Assembly: GCA_036725605.1 (NCBI GenBank)
Contig: DAIMDW010000001.1
Location: forward strand, 616,863-680,862
Direction of reading: 5' to 3'
Source of the DNA: CALBTQ01 sp036725605
Lineage (GTDB): Bacteria > Lernaellota > Lernaellaia > Lernaellales > Lernaellaceae
DNA: 64,000 nucleotides
Shown: in pieces, positions 43,879 to 54,174 of the stretch
Numbering within the stretch: position 1 is the stretch's first letter
Layout: each line of letters begins with the position of its first letter
Made by a program: the position numbers and the translations under genes
Notes under the pieces: model-generated
The model's input: the letters and a program-made list of their open reading frames with translations, nothing else
Told to the model about the DNA's origin: nothing
The model's database searches: none

Positions 43879-44538
43879 ATGGACACATCTATGGATAAAC
43901 AAACAAGAATCGAGTTGTTCAAGAATATCGACCTGTACCCGGTCACCACGCAGCGGCTGTCGGCGGGGCGCACGAGTCTGGAGATCCTCGACGGCATCCT
44001 GGCTGGCGGCGCGAAGATCGTCCAACTGCGCGAAAAGGAACTGCCGATGCGCGAATTGTACGAGCTGGCCGCGGCCTTTCGCGCGAAGACGAGCGAGGCG
44101 GGCGCGCTGCTGATGATCAACGACCACATCGACCTGGCGCTGGCGGTGGATGCCGACGGGGTGCACCTGGGGCGCGACGACCTGCCCCTGCCCGCCGCGC
44201 GGCGTATCGCGCCGGAGCTGATCCTGGGCGCGAGCAGCCACAACCTGGAGCAGGCGCTGACGGCGCAGGTGCAGGGCGCGGACTACGTGAACATCGGTCC
44301 GATTTTCGCGACGGGCACCAAGCCGGAGCACAAGGTGTTTCTCGGCCCGGCGGCGATCGGCGAGATCGGCCCGCGCCTGGACATTCCCTTCACCGTGATG
44401 GGCGGCATCAACCTGAGCAACATCGCGTCGGTGGCGGCGGCGGGCGCGCGGCGCATCGCGGTGGTCACGGCGGTGACGCAGGCGCCGGACGTGGCGCAGG
44501 CGGTGCGCGAGCTGCGGCGGATGATCGTCGGCGTTTGA
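43879..44538 (+). CDS. thiE: thiamine phosphate synthase
   Basis: 219 residues. Joins HMP-pyrophosphate to thiazole phosphate. Motifs: IVQLREKEL, ALLMINDHIDLALAVDADGVHLG and YVNIGPIFATGTKPEH, and VMGGINLSNI near the end. A second ATG at 43891 is possible. It ends the riboswitch operon; thiD and thiM are not in the window. Confidence 0.93.
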   Translation: MDTSMDKQTRIELFKNIDLYPVTTQRLSAGRTSLEILDGILAGGAKIVQLREKELPMRELYELAAAFRAKTSEAGALLMINDHIDLALAVDADGVHLGRDDLPLPAARRIAPELILGASSHNLEQALTAQVQGADYVNIGPIFATGTKPEHKVFLGPAAIGEIGPRLDIPFTVMGGINLSNIASVAAAGARRIAVVTAVTQAPDVAQAVRELRRMIVGV

Positions 44539-44564
44539 CACCGCGCCGTCCTTACTGACAAAGT
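44535..44564 (+). promoter_or_regulatory. possible promoter for the Wzi-like gene
   Basis: A perfect TTGACA (44535-44540) overlaps the thiE stop; 18 bases on lies CAAAGT, a weak -10. The gene start is at 44591. Confidence 0.3.
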
Positions 44565-44590
44565 AATTTCAACATCCCCCAAGGAGACGC

Positions 44591-46135
44591 ATGCGGTTTA
44601 TTCCCGCCCTGGTGTGCCTGTCGTTGCTCGTGCCCGCGCTGGCGTGGGGCGACGGGCTGACCAATGCGCCGGTGCGCGGCGAACTGACGACGCTTTTCTT
44701 CAAGGTCTGCGACGAAGCCGGGTACGAAACGTCGCTGACGACCTTGCCGCTGACCCGGCTGGAGATCGCGCGGCACGTGCGGGCGATGGAGCAACGGCCG
44801 CTGACGCGCTCGCTGCAGCGCACCGACGCGGGTTTCCGCCGACGCTTGGCCAAACTGCGCGCCTGGGTGAACGCGGAAATCAAGTACATCGAAAAGGACG
44901 AACACAACGGGCGCGTCGATCTGGCGGCGCACATGTACGAGCTGTACCTGGACGGTCGCTACCTGACGCAAGCCGGGCCGACGTTGGACCCGTGGCCGCG
45001 CAACGAGCGACGCACCTGGGACAACGCGCTGGGCGCGGCCGTGAGTTTCGGCGTCGAGCGGCACCTGGCGCTGACGCTGGAGCCGGTCTTCGCGCATCAC
45101 ACGCGCGCCGGACGGCGATCGCCCTTCGACCGGGACGACGATTGGGTGGTGGCCGGCGAACTGCGGCGCGGCTACCTGACGGCGGGCGTGGGGAATCTTT
45201 TCGCCGAGGTCGGCCGCGACGATTTCCAATGGGGACCGGGGCGCTTCGGCAACCTGCTGCTGACCGACAACGCGGGGCCGCTCGACAGCGCGCGCCTGGG
45301 CAACCGCGAGCCGTTCGCCCTGCCCGGCCCGCTGGTCTGGCTGGGCCAATGGCGGATCAACGCGATGGCCGCGATGCTCGAAGAGGACCGCGAGTATCCG
45401 CACGCGTATCTCGCCGGGCTGCGCGTGGGCACGTTGCTTTTCGGCCTGCTGGAAATCAACGCGGCGCGCACGGTGCAGTTTCTCGGCGAAGGGCGGCCGG
45501 CGCTGGACGGCGCGGACATCGGCAATATCATCGTCGGCCGGCGCGAGCACGAATACGCGGCGTCGGACACCAACCAACTGGCGCAGTTCGACGTGCGGCT
45601 GAGCCTGGGCAAGTGGCGCGGCTGCTGGGACGACTGGCTGCCGCTGCGCGACGTGGAATTCTGGTGGGAGATGGGCGCGGATTCGATCATGGGCGTCATG
45701 CCGTCAAACGTGGCGCTGCTGACCGGCGCGGCGCTGGATTTCGGTCCGGTGGATTTTACTTACGAGTACGTGAACACGCAGGCGCACAGTCCGTGGTACG
45801 AACACTACATTTACACCGACGGCTACACGTACAACGAGGAGATCATCGGGCACGAGGTCGGCTGCTGCACCAAGCGACACACCGGACGCGTACGGCTGTG
45901 GGCGCCGGGCGACTGGCGATGGGAAGTGCGCGGCGACGCGGCCGACAAGCGCTTCCGCCAGGTGGAGACGGAAATGGCCGGCGGCACGGGGCTGATCGCC
46001 TACGACGCGGTTCACTGGACGCTGGCGGCGGAAGGCGGCGTGTGGCTGGTGGAGGCGACCGACCACGTCGCGGGGATGCCCGATTTCGACAGCACGGTGA
46101 GCTGGGGCAAATTGTCGTTGGCGTGGCGTCCTTGA
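44591..46135 (+). CDS. outer-membrane beta-barrel, Wzi/capsule-assembly-like
   Basis: 514 residues with a signal peptide (PALVCLSLLVPALAWG). A helical region (about 40-120) precedes a long stretch of alternating amphipathic strands ending in LSLAWRP with a non-polar/aromatic end suited to barrel insertion. The segment FQWGPGRFGNLLLTDNAGP is like the Wzi family hallmark. Wzi relatives attach capsular or other surface polysaccharide; no polysaccharide genes lie nearby, so the ligand is unknown. Confidence 0.7.
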   Translation: MRFIPALVCLSLLVPALAWGDGLTNAPVRGELTTLFFKVCDEAGYETSLTTLPLTRLEIARHVRAMEQRPLTRSLQRTDAGFRRRLAKLRAWVNAEIKYIEKDEHNGRVDLAAHMYELYLDGRYLTQAGPTLDPWPRNERRTWDNALGAAVSFGVERHLALTLEPVFAHHTRAGRRSPFDRDDDWVVAGELRRGYLTAGVGNLFAEVGRDDFQWGPGRFGNLLLTDNAGPLDSARLGNREPFALPGPLVWLGQWRINAMAAMLEEDREYPHAYLAGLRVGTLLFGLLEINAARTVQFLGEGRPALDGADIGNIIVGRREHEYAASDTNQLAQFDVRLSLGKWRGCWDDWLPLRDVEFWWEMGADSIMGVMPSNVALLTGAALDFGPVDFTYEYVNTQAHSPWYEHYIYTDGYTYNEEIIGHEVGCCTKRHTGRVRLWAPGDWRWEVRGDAADKRFRQVETEMAGGTGLIAYDAVHWTLAAEGGVWLVEATDHVAGMPDFDSTVSWGKLSLAWRP

Positions 46136-46191
46136 GGCGCGAGCGTTTTTTGATTATCCTTGCGCCTTATTCTTAGGGAGACGAGACAACG

Positions 46192-47382
46192 ATGACGGAT
46201 GTCGAGAAAACCATCCAGACGATCATGCAGGGCGCGCACGAAGTCGTGCCGGTCGAGGAACTGAAGAAGAAGGTCGAGCTGGCTTACAAAAAGGGCCGCC
46301 CGCTGCGCATCAAGGTGGGCATCGATCCGACCTCGCCGAACGTGCACATCGGCCACCTGGTGCCTTACGGCAAGATGCGCCAGTTGCAGGACCTGGGTCA
46401 CACGGGCGTGGTGATCATCGGCGATTACACCGCGCGCATCGGCGATCCCTCCGGGCGCGACAGCACGCGGCAGGCGCTAACCGCCGAGCAGGTGCGCATC
46501 AACAGCGAAAAGTACATGCAACAGTTGTATACCGTGCTCGATCCGGCGCGCACCGAGGTGCTGTACCAGACCGAGTGGTACGACAAATTCGATCTGGCCG
46601 GCACGCTGCGCCTGATGCAGGAAGTGACCATCGCGCAGATGCTGCAGCACGATACCTTCCGCACGCGCTACGAACAGGGTTTGCCGCTGGGCTTGCACGA
46701 ACTGTGCTACCCGCTGCTGCAAGGCTACGATTCGGTGATGTGCGAAGCGGACATCGAGATGGGCGATCCGGCGCAGAAGTTCAACATTCTGGTCGGGCGC
46801 GACTTGATGGAGCGGCGCGGGATGGAAGCGCAGATCGCGCTGCTGGTGCCGGTGCTGCTGGGCATCGACGGCGTGGAGAAGATGTCCAAGAGCCTGGGCA
46901 ACGACATCGGCGTGCTGGCCGCGCCGGAGGAGCAATACGGCCGCACGATGTCGATTCCGGACGCCATTCTGGAGAACTGGTATCGGATGGTCCTGGCGCT
47001 GAGCGAGGACGAGATGAAGCCGGTGCGCGCGAGCATCGAGGAAAATCCGTACGAGGCGAAAAAGGCGCTGGCCAAACGGATCGTGGCGCGGTTCCACGGC
47101 GCGGCGGAAGCGGACGCGGCCGAGGAGGATTTCCGCAAGAAATTCTCGGAGCGTACGCTGGAACTGGACAATATTCCGGAAGCGGAATTGACCTCGTTCG
47201 ATCCGCCGACAAGCACCAATATCATCGCCACGCACTTCGCGATGAGCCGGACGGACGTGCGGCGGTTGGTGCAGCAGGGATCGGTGAAATTGGACGGCGA
47301 AAAGGTGGAAGACGCCGAAGCGCCGCTGGCGACCGGCGGGGTGCTGAAGGTCGGTAAGAAAAAATGGTTGCGGCTGATATGA
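46192..47382 (+). CDS. tyrS: tyrosyl-tRNA synthetase
   Basis: 396 residues. Class I signatures HIGH (residues 52-55) and KMSKS (230-234) are intact, and an S4 RNA-binding domain (about 331-396, RRLVQQGSVKLDGEKVED) ends the protein. Charges tRNA-Tyr. The start follows AGGGAGACGAG. The KMSKS form and length suggest the TyrZ-like bacterial clade. Confidence 0.96.
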   Translation: MTDVEKTIQTIMQGAHEVVPVEELKKKVELAYKKGRPLRIKVGIDPTSPNVHIGHLVPYGKMRQLQDLGHTGVVIIGDYTARIGDPSGRDSTRQALTAEQVRINSEKYMQQLYTVLDPARTEVLYQTEWYDKFDLAGTLRLMQEVTIAQMLQHDTFRTRYEQGLPLGLHELCYPLLQGYDSVMCEADIEMGDPAQKFNILVGRDLMERRGMEAQIALLVPVLLGIDGVEKMSKSLGNDIGVLAAPEEQYGRTMSIPDAILENWYRMVLALSEDEMKPVRASIEENPYEAKKALAKRIVARFHGAAEADAAEEDFRKKFSERTLELDNIPEAELTSFDPPTSTNIIATHFAMSRTDVRRLVQQGSVKLDGEKVEDAEAPLATGGVLKVGKKKWLRLI

Positions 47383-47398
47383 AACCGACGACCAACGA

Positions 47399-47428
47399 TT
47401 GACAGTAACCCTTGATAATTGTTAGCAT
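47399..47428 (+). promoter_or_regulatory. candidate promoter of the envelope operon
   Basis: TTGACA (47399-47404), an 18-base spacer, then TAGCAT (47423-47428, four of six matches). The first start codon is 59 bases downstream at 47487. Confidence 0.5.
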
Positions 47429-47486
47429 CGATCAATTCTAAGGATTGTTTTGTCATGAAGTTTTTCAGCATTGCGGGGGTGGTACT

Positions 47487-47848
47487 ATGATCCGCCGAAT
47501 CAGTTTCCTTTGCGCGGGAGTGTTGCTGCTGGCTATTCTGGCCGGTTGTGCGGCCGAAGACGCGATCGACCGGGCCGCGGTGGCCATCGATCAGGCGCAG
47601 CAGGTGCACGCGGAATATCTCGCGCCCTACGAATTCACCAGCGCCGAACAGTATCTGGCCGAGGCGCGCAAACAGTTGAACGAATCGGACTTCGATGCGG
47701 CGCAGGCCTATGCCGACGCGGCGTATCAGAAAGCGTTGAAGGCGGCGGAAATCGCGCGCGGCAAGCACGCCGCGCCGATGGTGCCCTGGTCGGCCACCCA
47801 GCCGGCGCCCTACGAACCCGAGACGGCCGCGCCGGAAGGAGGTGCCCA

Positions 47849-47852
<4 letters not shown>
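47487..47852 (+). CDS. small helical lipoprotein (DUF4398-like)
   Basis: 121 residues from the ATG at 47487 after GGGGGTGG. Lipobox LAGC (Cys21) followed by an alpha-helical region rich in Ala and Gln/Glu with the sequence EFTSAEQYLAEARKQL, which is the DUF4398 pattern of envelope lipoproteins. The C-terminus is Pro/Ala-rich. Overlaps the OmpA-like gene by four bases (ATGA). Confidence 0.75.
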
Positions 47853-48741
<889 letters not shown>

Positions 48742-48745
<4 letters not shown>

Positions 48746-50031
48746 TGAAACGCATTTGTTCATACCGGGGCCGCCTCATTGCAGGCGGCCTCTTTTGTTT
48801 CCTGCTCACGGCGCTGCTGCTCGCCGCGTGGCCGCGCGCATCGGCGGCCAAGGACGAGGCCGTTTCCGGTTCCGACAAGGAATTGCGGATGGCTCTGGCG
48901 CGCCTGGAAGCGTTGAAAAAGAAGCAGCCGCCCGACCTGGACGCGCTGCAGTTCGAGTACCTCGTGCTCTTCGAAAATTTCATGCGACGCGAGGAAGGCA
49001 AACGCTCGATGTTCGAGCTGGCCGACATGTGGCGGCAAAACAAGCGCTGGACCGATGCCTACGCGGCGCTGCAGAAGGTGCTGGACGTGTACCAGGACCA
49101 CGAGACGATGGCCAATCCGGTGCACGAAAGCGAGCCGCTGGCGATCGTCGCCACGGCCAAGGTCGAGGTGGCCGACCTGTACGCCAAGGGCATGAACAAT
49201 CCGTACGTCGCGATCGAGATGCTGCAAAAGGCGATGCTGCTGCACGGCGAGCAAACGGTGGGCTTGTTCATCGGCGAGCGGCGCTACGCGGGGCCGTTGG
49301 GCGCGATCGCGCGGCTGCGCATCGCGGAATATCATCTGCAAACCGACGGCGTGAATCAGGCGTCGACGGAACTGCTCAAGGTGGTGAAAGACTATCCGGG
49401 CAAGCGGGTGATCGACCAAGGCGGGGAAATGGCGGCGGCGACGGCGGCGGTGGTGCGCCTGGGCGACGTTCTCAAAAAAATGCCGGCCAGCCTGGCCAAG
49501 AAAAATCAGACGATCCAGACCTTCGAGCAAACGGCGGTGGAAGACGAACCGCGCGTCTGGCTGCATTTTCTGGCGGCGGACACCTACTTCGCCGCTTACG
49601 AGCAATGGAAAAACGCGGGCGTGGTGGAAAGCGGCATCGGCAAGCTCAACTGGGTGCTGGACAATCATCCGCTGCTGCCGTTGACCGGCGAACGCGGCGT
49701 GGAACCGGCGGGCGTGCGGGCGTTGCGGTCGATTCGCGACGCGCTGCTGTTGCTGCCCAAGAACGTCGAGCAGGCGCGCACGGATCTGACCGCCTACCAA
49801 AATCGTTTCGCCCAAAAAAACGAAACGCGGGTGATCGCCGCCTACGCCCTGCTCTACCTGGCCGAGCTGGAGTTGGATTTTCGGCAAAACGCCGCGTCGG
49901 CTTACAGGCTGTTCATGCAGGCGGCGGAGGAATACGGCGACCTGGAGGATTATCCGCACGCGGCCGACGTGACGCCCAGGCTCAAGGATCGCGCGCTGCG
50001 TTGGGCCGAACGCGCCAAGCAGAGGATGTGA
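48742..50031 (+). CDS. exported helical-repeat (TPR-like) protein
   Basis: 429 residues with a signal peptide (RLIAGGLFCFLLTALLLAA). The body is helical with TPR-like units (AYAALQKVLDVYQDHE, AIEMLQKAMLLHGEQ, ASTELLKVVKDYPG), suggesting a periplasmic scaffold. It overlaps the OmpA-like gene by four bases and is followed by the next gene after one base, so it belongs to the same operon. Not otherwise recognised. Confidence 0.7.
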
Positions 50032-50032
50032 G

Positions 50033-50929
50033 ATGATCACCCAATGCCCGCAATGCCGGCAGAAAGTGCGCGTCGAGCAGGACGGCAATTATCGTTGTCC
50101 GGTGTGCAAAACGATCTTCACCTTTCAACACAGCGCGCCGCCGCCGACGGACAAACCGGCCGACGTGCTGCCGCAATGCGAACGCTGCCGCAAGCAGCCG
50201 GCCGTCGCGGTGTGCGCCGAATGCGGCTTGTTCGTGTGCGAAACGTGTGCGCGGGAAGAAGGCGAAGGACGACGCATCTGCCATCAGCACAGCCTGGAAG
50301 CGCATCCGGTGGAGATGTTCAAAGCGCTGGCCCGAACGCCGGTCAAGGCGTACGAAGCGCTGATCCCCGGTTCGCAGTTCGTCAACTACGCGCTGCTGTA
50401 CGGGCTGATCCTCGCCGGGATCTCGCTGACGATCCAGTCGCTCGAATACATAATCCTGCCCTCGCCGGTCGAGCAGGTTATGTACATCCTGAACGTGGGC
50501 CTGTTCAACGACCTGGATTTCAACATGGCCGACAGCGGCTGGTCGCTGGTGGAGATGATCGCGCTTTCGCCGCTGTCGTTGCTGATCACGCTAATCATGA
50601 AAGTGCTGATCGCGCACCTGGGCTTCCGCCTGGTCGGCACGGGCCGCAAGGGACTGACCGGCACGTTCAAGGTCGTGATGTACGCGCAAACGACGGCGCT
50701 GCTGGCCGTCATCCCCTACCTGGGCGGCATCCTGTACGTGCTGGGCGAGTTGACCTACATCGTCATCGGCGGCGCGAAAATGCACCGCGTTTCCTACGGC
50801 CGTAGCGCCGCCGGCGTGCTGCTGCCGAGCCTATTGTTTTTCCTGGCGCTGGTCGGCGCGGCGATTCTCATCACCTACTTGTTCTCCTCCATCGTTCCGT
50901 CGATCACCGAAAGCGGAACGCTGATCTGA
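50033..50929 (+). CDS. zinc-ribbon and Yip1-like membrane protein
   Basis: 298 residues. An MJ0042-like zinc ribbon (CPQCRQKVRVEQDGNYRCPVCKTIF) and a B-box-like cluster (CERCRKQPAVAVCAECGLFVCETC ... CHQH) precede five or so hydrophobic helices with the Yip1-like F(K)AL(A)RTPVKAYEALIPG entry. Function unknown; membrane association and protein binding are likely. The stop overlaps the next start by one base (TGATG). Confidence 0.75.
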   Translation: MITQCPQCRQKVRVEQDGNYRCPVCKTIFTFQHSAPPPTDKPADVLPQCERCRKQPAVAVCAECGLFVCETCAREEGEGRRICHQHSLEAHPVEMFKALARTPVKAYEALIPGSQFVNYALLYGLILAGISLTIQSLEYIILPSPVEQVMYILNVGLFNDLDFNMADSGWSLVEMIALSPLSLLITLIMKVLIAHLGFRLVGTGRKGLTGTFKVVMYAQTTALLAVIPYLGGILYVLGELTYIVIGGAKMHRVSYGRSAAGVLLPSLLFFLALVGAAILITYLFSSIVPSITESGTLI

Positions 50930-51318
50930 TGCGGCCGGTCACGCAGAACCGGTTGATTTTTTTGGCGCTGCTCATCGGCCTGATCGCGGCGGCCGCGGTG
51001 ATTCGCTTCGACACCCTGCCGTCGACCTGTCCGTTGTACAACCTGACCGGCTTCCCCTGCCCGTTTTGCAAAATGACCTCCGCCTGGTCGCTGGCCCTGC
51101 GCGGCGAGGCGGCGCTCGCGTTGTCGCTCAATCCGTACGGCGTGTTGCTCTTGCTGTCCGCCCTGGGCGGCCTCGTCTATTTTGCGGCGGCGCTCGCCTT
51201 CCGCCGGCCCGCATTCAACTGGGATCAATGGCGGCGGCGTCACCCGTGGCCGGTGCGGATTTTTTTCGCCGGCTGGCTGATCAATTGGGCTTATGTCGCC
51301 TGGCGGTTGCTCCGATAA
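50929..51318 (+). CDS. DUF2752 membrane protein
   Basis: 129 residues with three to four helices. The family pattern CPLYNLTGFPCPFCKMTSAWSLALRGEAALALSLNPYG is intact. Function of DUF2752 is unknown. Last gene of the envelope operon. Confidence 0.8.
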   Translation: MRPVTQNRLIFLALLIGLIAAAAVIRFDTLPSTCPLYNLTGFPCPFCKMTSAWSLALRGEAALALSLNPYGVLLLLSALGGLVYFAAALAFRRPAFNWDQWRRRHPWPVRIFFAGWLINWAYVAWRLLR

Positions 51319-51384
51319 GCCTTTTTGAACCGAATGTTCTATGATAGGGTTTAATCAGTAGCACCACACAAACACGGGTAATTC

Positions 51385-53079
51385 ATGGAAAATTGGAAAG
51401 GTCGCGCGCTCGGCTCGATTCTGTTCGAATCAAAAATGATTTCACAACAGGACATCGAGCAGGCTTTGGCCGAGCAACGGCGGACCGGTGTACGTTTCGG
51501 CGAAGCGCTGATCAATTTGAAGATCGTTTCGTCCGAGGACGTAAACTGGGGTCTCGCCCAGCAGTTCAATATTCCGTTCGTGCGCATCCACTCGGAGGCG
51601 ATCGATCCGGAGGCGGTGCGCCTGCTGCCCGAAGAGGTGGCGCGGCGGCACAAGCTGCTGCCCTACCTGCTGATCGACGACGAGCTGACCGTGGTGATGG
51701 AAGACCCGACGTCCAAGCGGGCCGTTTCCGACGTGGAGACGATCACCGGCAAGCGGGTGAACGTGGCGGTGGGGCTGCCCGAGGACATCGAGGCGCGGCT
51801 GGACGAGGTCTACGGCGACAAGGCGTTCGGGCACATCATCGTCGAGGATTTCGCGTCGGATCGTTTCGACGAGGCGCAGATCGCGGCGATCAAAGCCGAC
51901 TTTTCCGGCGAGGCGTTTCTGCAGCAGTTGTTCCGGCTGGCGGTGGAAGAGCAAGTCGGCAGCGTCCACCTGACGCCGCAGGGCGACAGCGTCACGGCGC
52001 GTTTCCGCACGCCGATCGGGCTGGTCGACGTGGCGCAACTCAGCCTGGCATGGTCGCGGGTGGTGAACAAGCAGCTCAAGCTGAAGCTGGAATACAGTCA
52101 GCGCCGGCCGGGATTCTGCGAAGGCTTCTACCGCATCGAGAGCGAAGACGGCAAACACATCTTCCACGCGTCGCTGGTGGAAACGCCGGCGGGCGAATCG
52201 CTGACGCTGATCAACATCGCCGCGCCGACGATGCCCACGAGCCTGTCCGCGCTGCTGGCCGAGGAGCACGACGACCTGGCGCTCCTGCAGGACATGCTGC
52301 ATAGCCGCCACGGCCTGCTGATCGTGCTGGGGGCGGATCGTGCGGAGAAGCATCAACTGCTCGACCTGATGCTGCGGGAGAAAAACGCGGACCGGCAAAA
52401 GACGATCATCATCGGGCGCATGCCGTGGTTCATCGACAGCGGGTTCGTGCAACTGCGGCACCACGGCGAGTGCCTCGGCGATCAGTTGGACACGCTGCAT
52501 TATTGCGCCTCGCAGGACCCGGACATCGTGGTGATCGACGACATGAGCCACGCGGCGTTGTTGCACTGCATGCAGACCGCGGCGCAGGGTCCCTGCTTCA
52601 TCTTCGGCAATCTACGATTTTCCTCGGCGCTGGCCGGGCTCGAATTTCTGGTGGAAACCACGGAGAGCCGGACGCTGCTGTGCGACGGTCTGCGCGGCCT
52701 GACGACCTTGAACGTCTACCGCCGGTTGTGCCCGGAGTGCAAGCAGGTCGACGATCGCTCGGCGCAGGCCAGCCGCATTCTCGGACTGCCGCGCGCGCAA
52801 ACCGATCAGGCGACGCTGCGCAAAGCCGCGGGTTGTCCGGCGTGCCGCAACACCGGCTATCAGGGCATCGTGCCGGTGGTGGAGGTTCTGCCGATCACGC
52901 CGGCGCTGTGCGATCTGGTGAAAAGCGGCGATCCGTTCGTCAAGATCCGCCCGCAATTGGAAGCGCTGCACGGCCGTTCGACGGCGGCCAAGACGAAACA
53001 ATTGATACTGGCCGGCATCATCGGTCTGGACGAATACTCGCCGGTAACGGGGATGAGCAACAATGGCGCAGATAGATAA
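51385..53079 (+). CDS. PilB/GspE-like protein with degenerate ATPase domain
   Basis: 564 residues. An N-terminal MshEN-type domain (GSILFESKMISQQDIEQALAEQ, then DDELTVVMEDPT) is normal for type II secretion/type IV pilus ATPases. The C-terminal domain keeps the fold but not the catalysis: the P-loop reads GADRAEKH (316-323) instead of GxTGSGKT, Walker B reads DPDIVVIDDM, and the His box reads IFGNLRFSS. The zinc site CPEC ... CPAC (449-452, 484-487) remains. It overlaps pilT by 17 bases. Probably a non-hydrolysing partner or regulator of the pilus motor. Confidence 0.8.
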   Translation: MENWKGRALGSILFESKMISQQDIEQALAEQRRTGVRFGEALINLKIVSSEDVNWGLAQQFNIPFVRIHSEAIDPEAVRLLPEEVARRHKLLPYLLIDDELTVVMEDPTSKRAVSDVETITGKRVNVAVGLPEDIEARLDEVYGDKAFGHIIVEDFASDRFDEAQIAAIKADFSGEAFLQQLFRLAVEEQVGSVHLTPQGDSVTARFRTPIGLVDVAQLSLAWSRVVNKQLKLKLEYSQRRPGFCEGFYRIESEDGKHIFHASLVETPAGESLTLINIAAPTMPTSLSALLAEEHDDLALLQDMLHSRHGLLIVLGADRAEKHQLLDLMLREKNADRQKTIIIGRMPWFIDSGFVQLRHHGECLGDQLDTLHYCASQDPDIVVIDDMSHAALLHCMQTAAQGPCFIFGNLRFSSALAGLEFLVETTESRTLLCDGLRGLTTLNVYRRLCPECKQVDDRSAQASRILGLPRAQTDQATLRKAAGCPACRNTGYQGIVPVVEVLPITPALCDLVKSGDPFVKIRPQLEALHGRSTAAKTKQLILAGIIGLDEYSPVTGMSNNGADR

Positions 53080-54133
53080 ATTTTTTGAGTTGATGGTAAA
53101 AGAAGGCGCGTCCGATCTGCACATGCCGGCCGGCGCGGTGCCTTATTTGCGCGTGCACGGCGAGTTGAAAAAGATCAATCATCCGCCGTTGACGCACGAC
53201 ACGAACAAAGCGCTGTTCACGGAGATCATGACCGAGCGGTACCGCACCCAATTCAAAGAGAAAATGCAGGCCGACTTCGTCTATCCGCTGGGCAACATCG
53301 CCCGTTTCCGCTCGAACGTGTTCATGCAGCGGCGGGGCATCAGCGCGGCGTTCCGCATGATTCCCAGCCAGGTGCTCAGCGCCGAACAGTTGAACCTGCC
53401 CGAATCGATGCTCAAGCTGTGCCGCCTGAAAAAGGGCATGGTGCTGGTCACCGGCCCGACCGGCTCGGGCAAGAGCACGACGCTCGCCGCGCTGATCGAC
53501 TACATCAACCAGAACGACAAGGGACACATTCTGACGGTCGAGGACCCGATCGAGTTCGTGCATCAGAACAAAAACTGCCTGGTGTCGCAGCGGCAGATCG
53601 GCGAGAACGTCGAGTCGTTCACCGATGCGTTGCGCGCCGCCTTGCGCGAGGACCCGGACATCATTCTGGTCGGCGAGATGCGCGACCTGGAAACGATTTC
53701 GCTGGCGATCACCGCGGCGGAAACGGGCCACCTGGTGTTCGGCACGCTGCACACGACCAGCGCGGCGAAAACGGTCGACCGCATCATCGACGCGTTCCCG
53801 ACCAACCAGCAGGAGCAGATTCGCACGATTCTGTCCGAAAGCCTCAAGGGCGTGGTCGCCCAGGCGTTGCTGCGCCGCGCCGACGGCAAGGGACGCGTGG
53901 CGGCGTATGAGATACTTTTAGGCGTGCCGGCGTTGGCCAACCTGATTCGCGACAACAAGAGTTATCAAATCCCCACCTTGATTCAGACGCAAAAAGCGAC
54001 GGGCATGCAGCTTATGGACCAGGCCCTATTGGATCTGGTAAAAAAGAGAATAGTCACTCCCCAACATGCAATGGAATTTGCAGTAGACAAATCGACCTTT
54101 GCCGCGGCGGCCGGAGCGAACCGGACGCAGTAA
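53063..54133 (+). CDS. pilT: type IV pilus retraction ATPase PilT
   Basis: 356 residues. Starts inside the end of the pseudo-ATPase gene. Motifs are complete: SDLHMPAG, Walker A GPTGSGKS (131-138), Asp box LTVEDPIEF, Walker B DPDIILVGEMRD, His box FGTLHTTSAAKTVDRIIDAFP, and the C-terminal AYEILLGVPALANLIRDNKSYQI. Powers pilus retraction for twitching. No pilin or PilB gene is in the window. Confidence 0.95.
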   Translation: MAQIDKFFELMVKEGASDLHMPAGAVPYLRVHGELKKINHPPLTHDTNKALFTEIMTERYRTQFKEKMQADFVYPLGNIARFRSNVFMQRRGISAAFRMIPSQVLSAEQLNLPESMLKLCRLKKGMVLVTGPTGSGKSTTLAALIDYINQNDKGHILTVEDPIEFVHQNKNCLVSQRQIGENVESFTDALRAALREDPDIILVGEMRDLETISLAITAAETGHLVFGTLHTTSAAKTVDRIIDAFPTNQQEQIRTILSESLKGVVAQALLRRADGKGRVAAYEILLGVPALANLIRDNKSYQIPTLIQTQKATGMQLMDQALLDLVKKRIVTPQHAMEFAVDKSTFAAAAGANRTQ

Positions 54134-54174
54134 AATGCACGCCTTCATCACGAAGGCCCGGTGGAGAGTGAATC

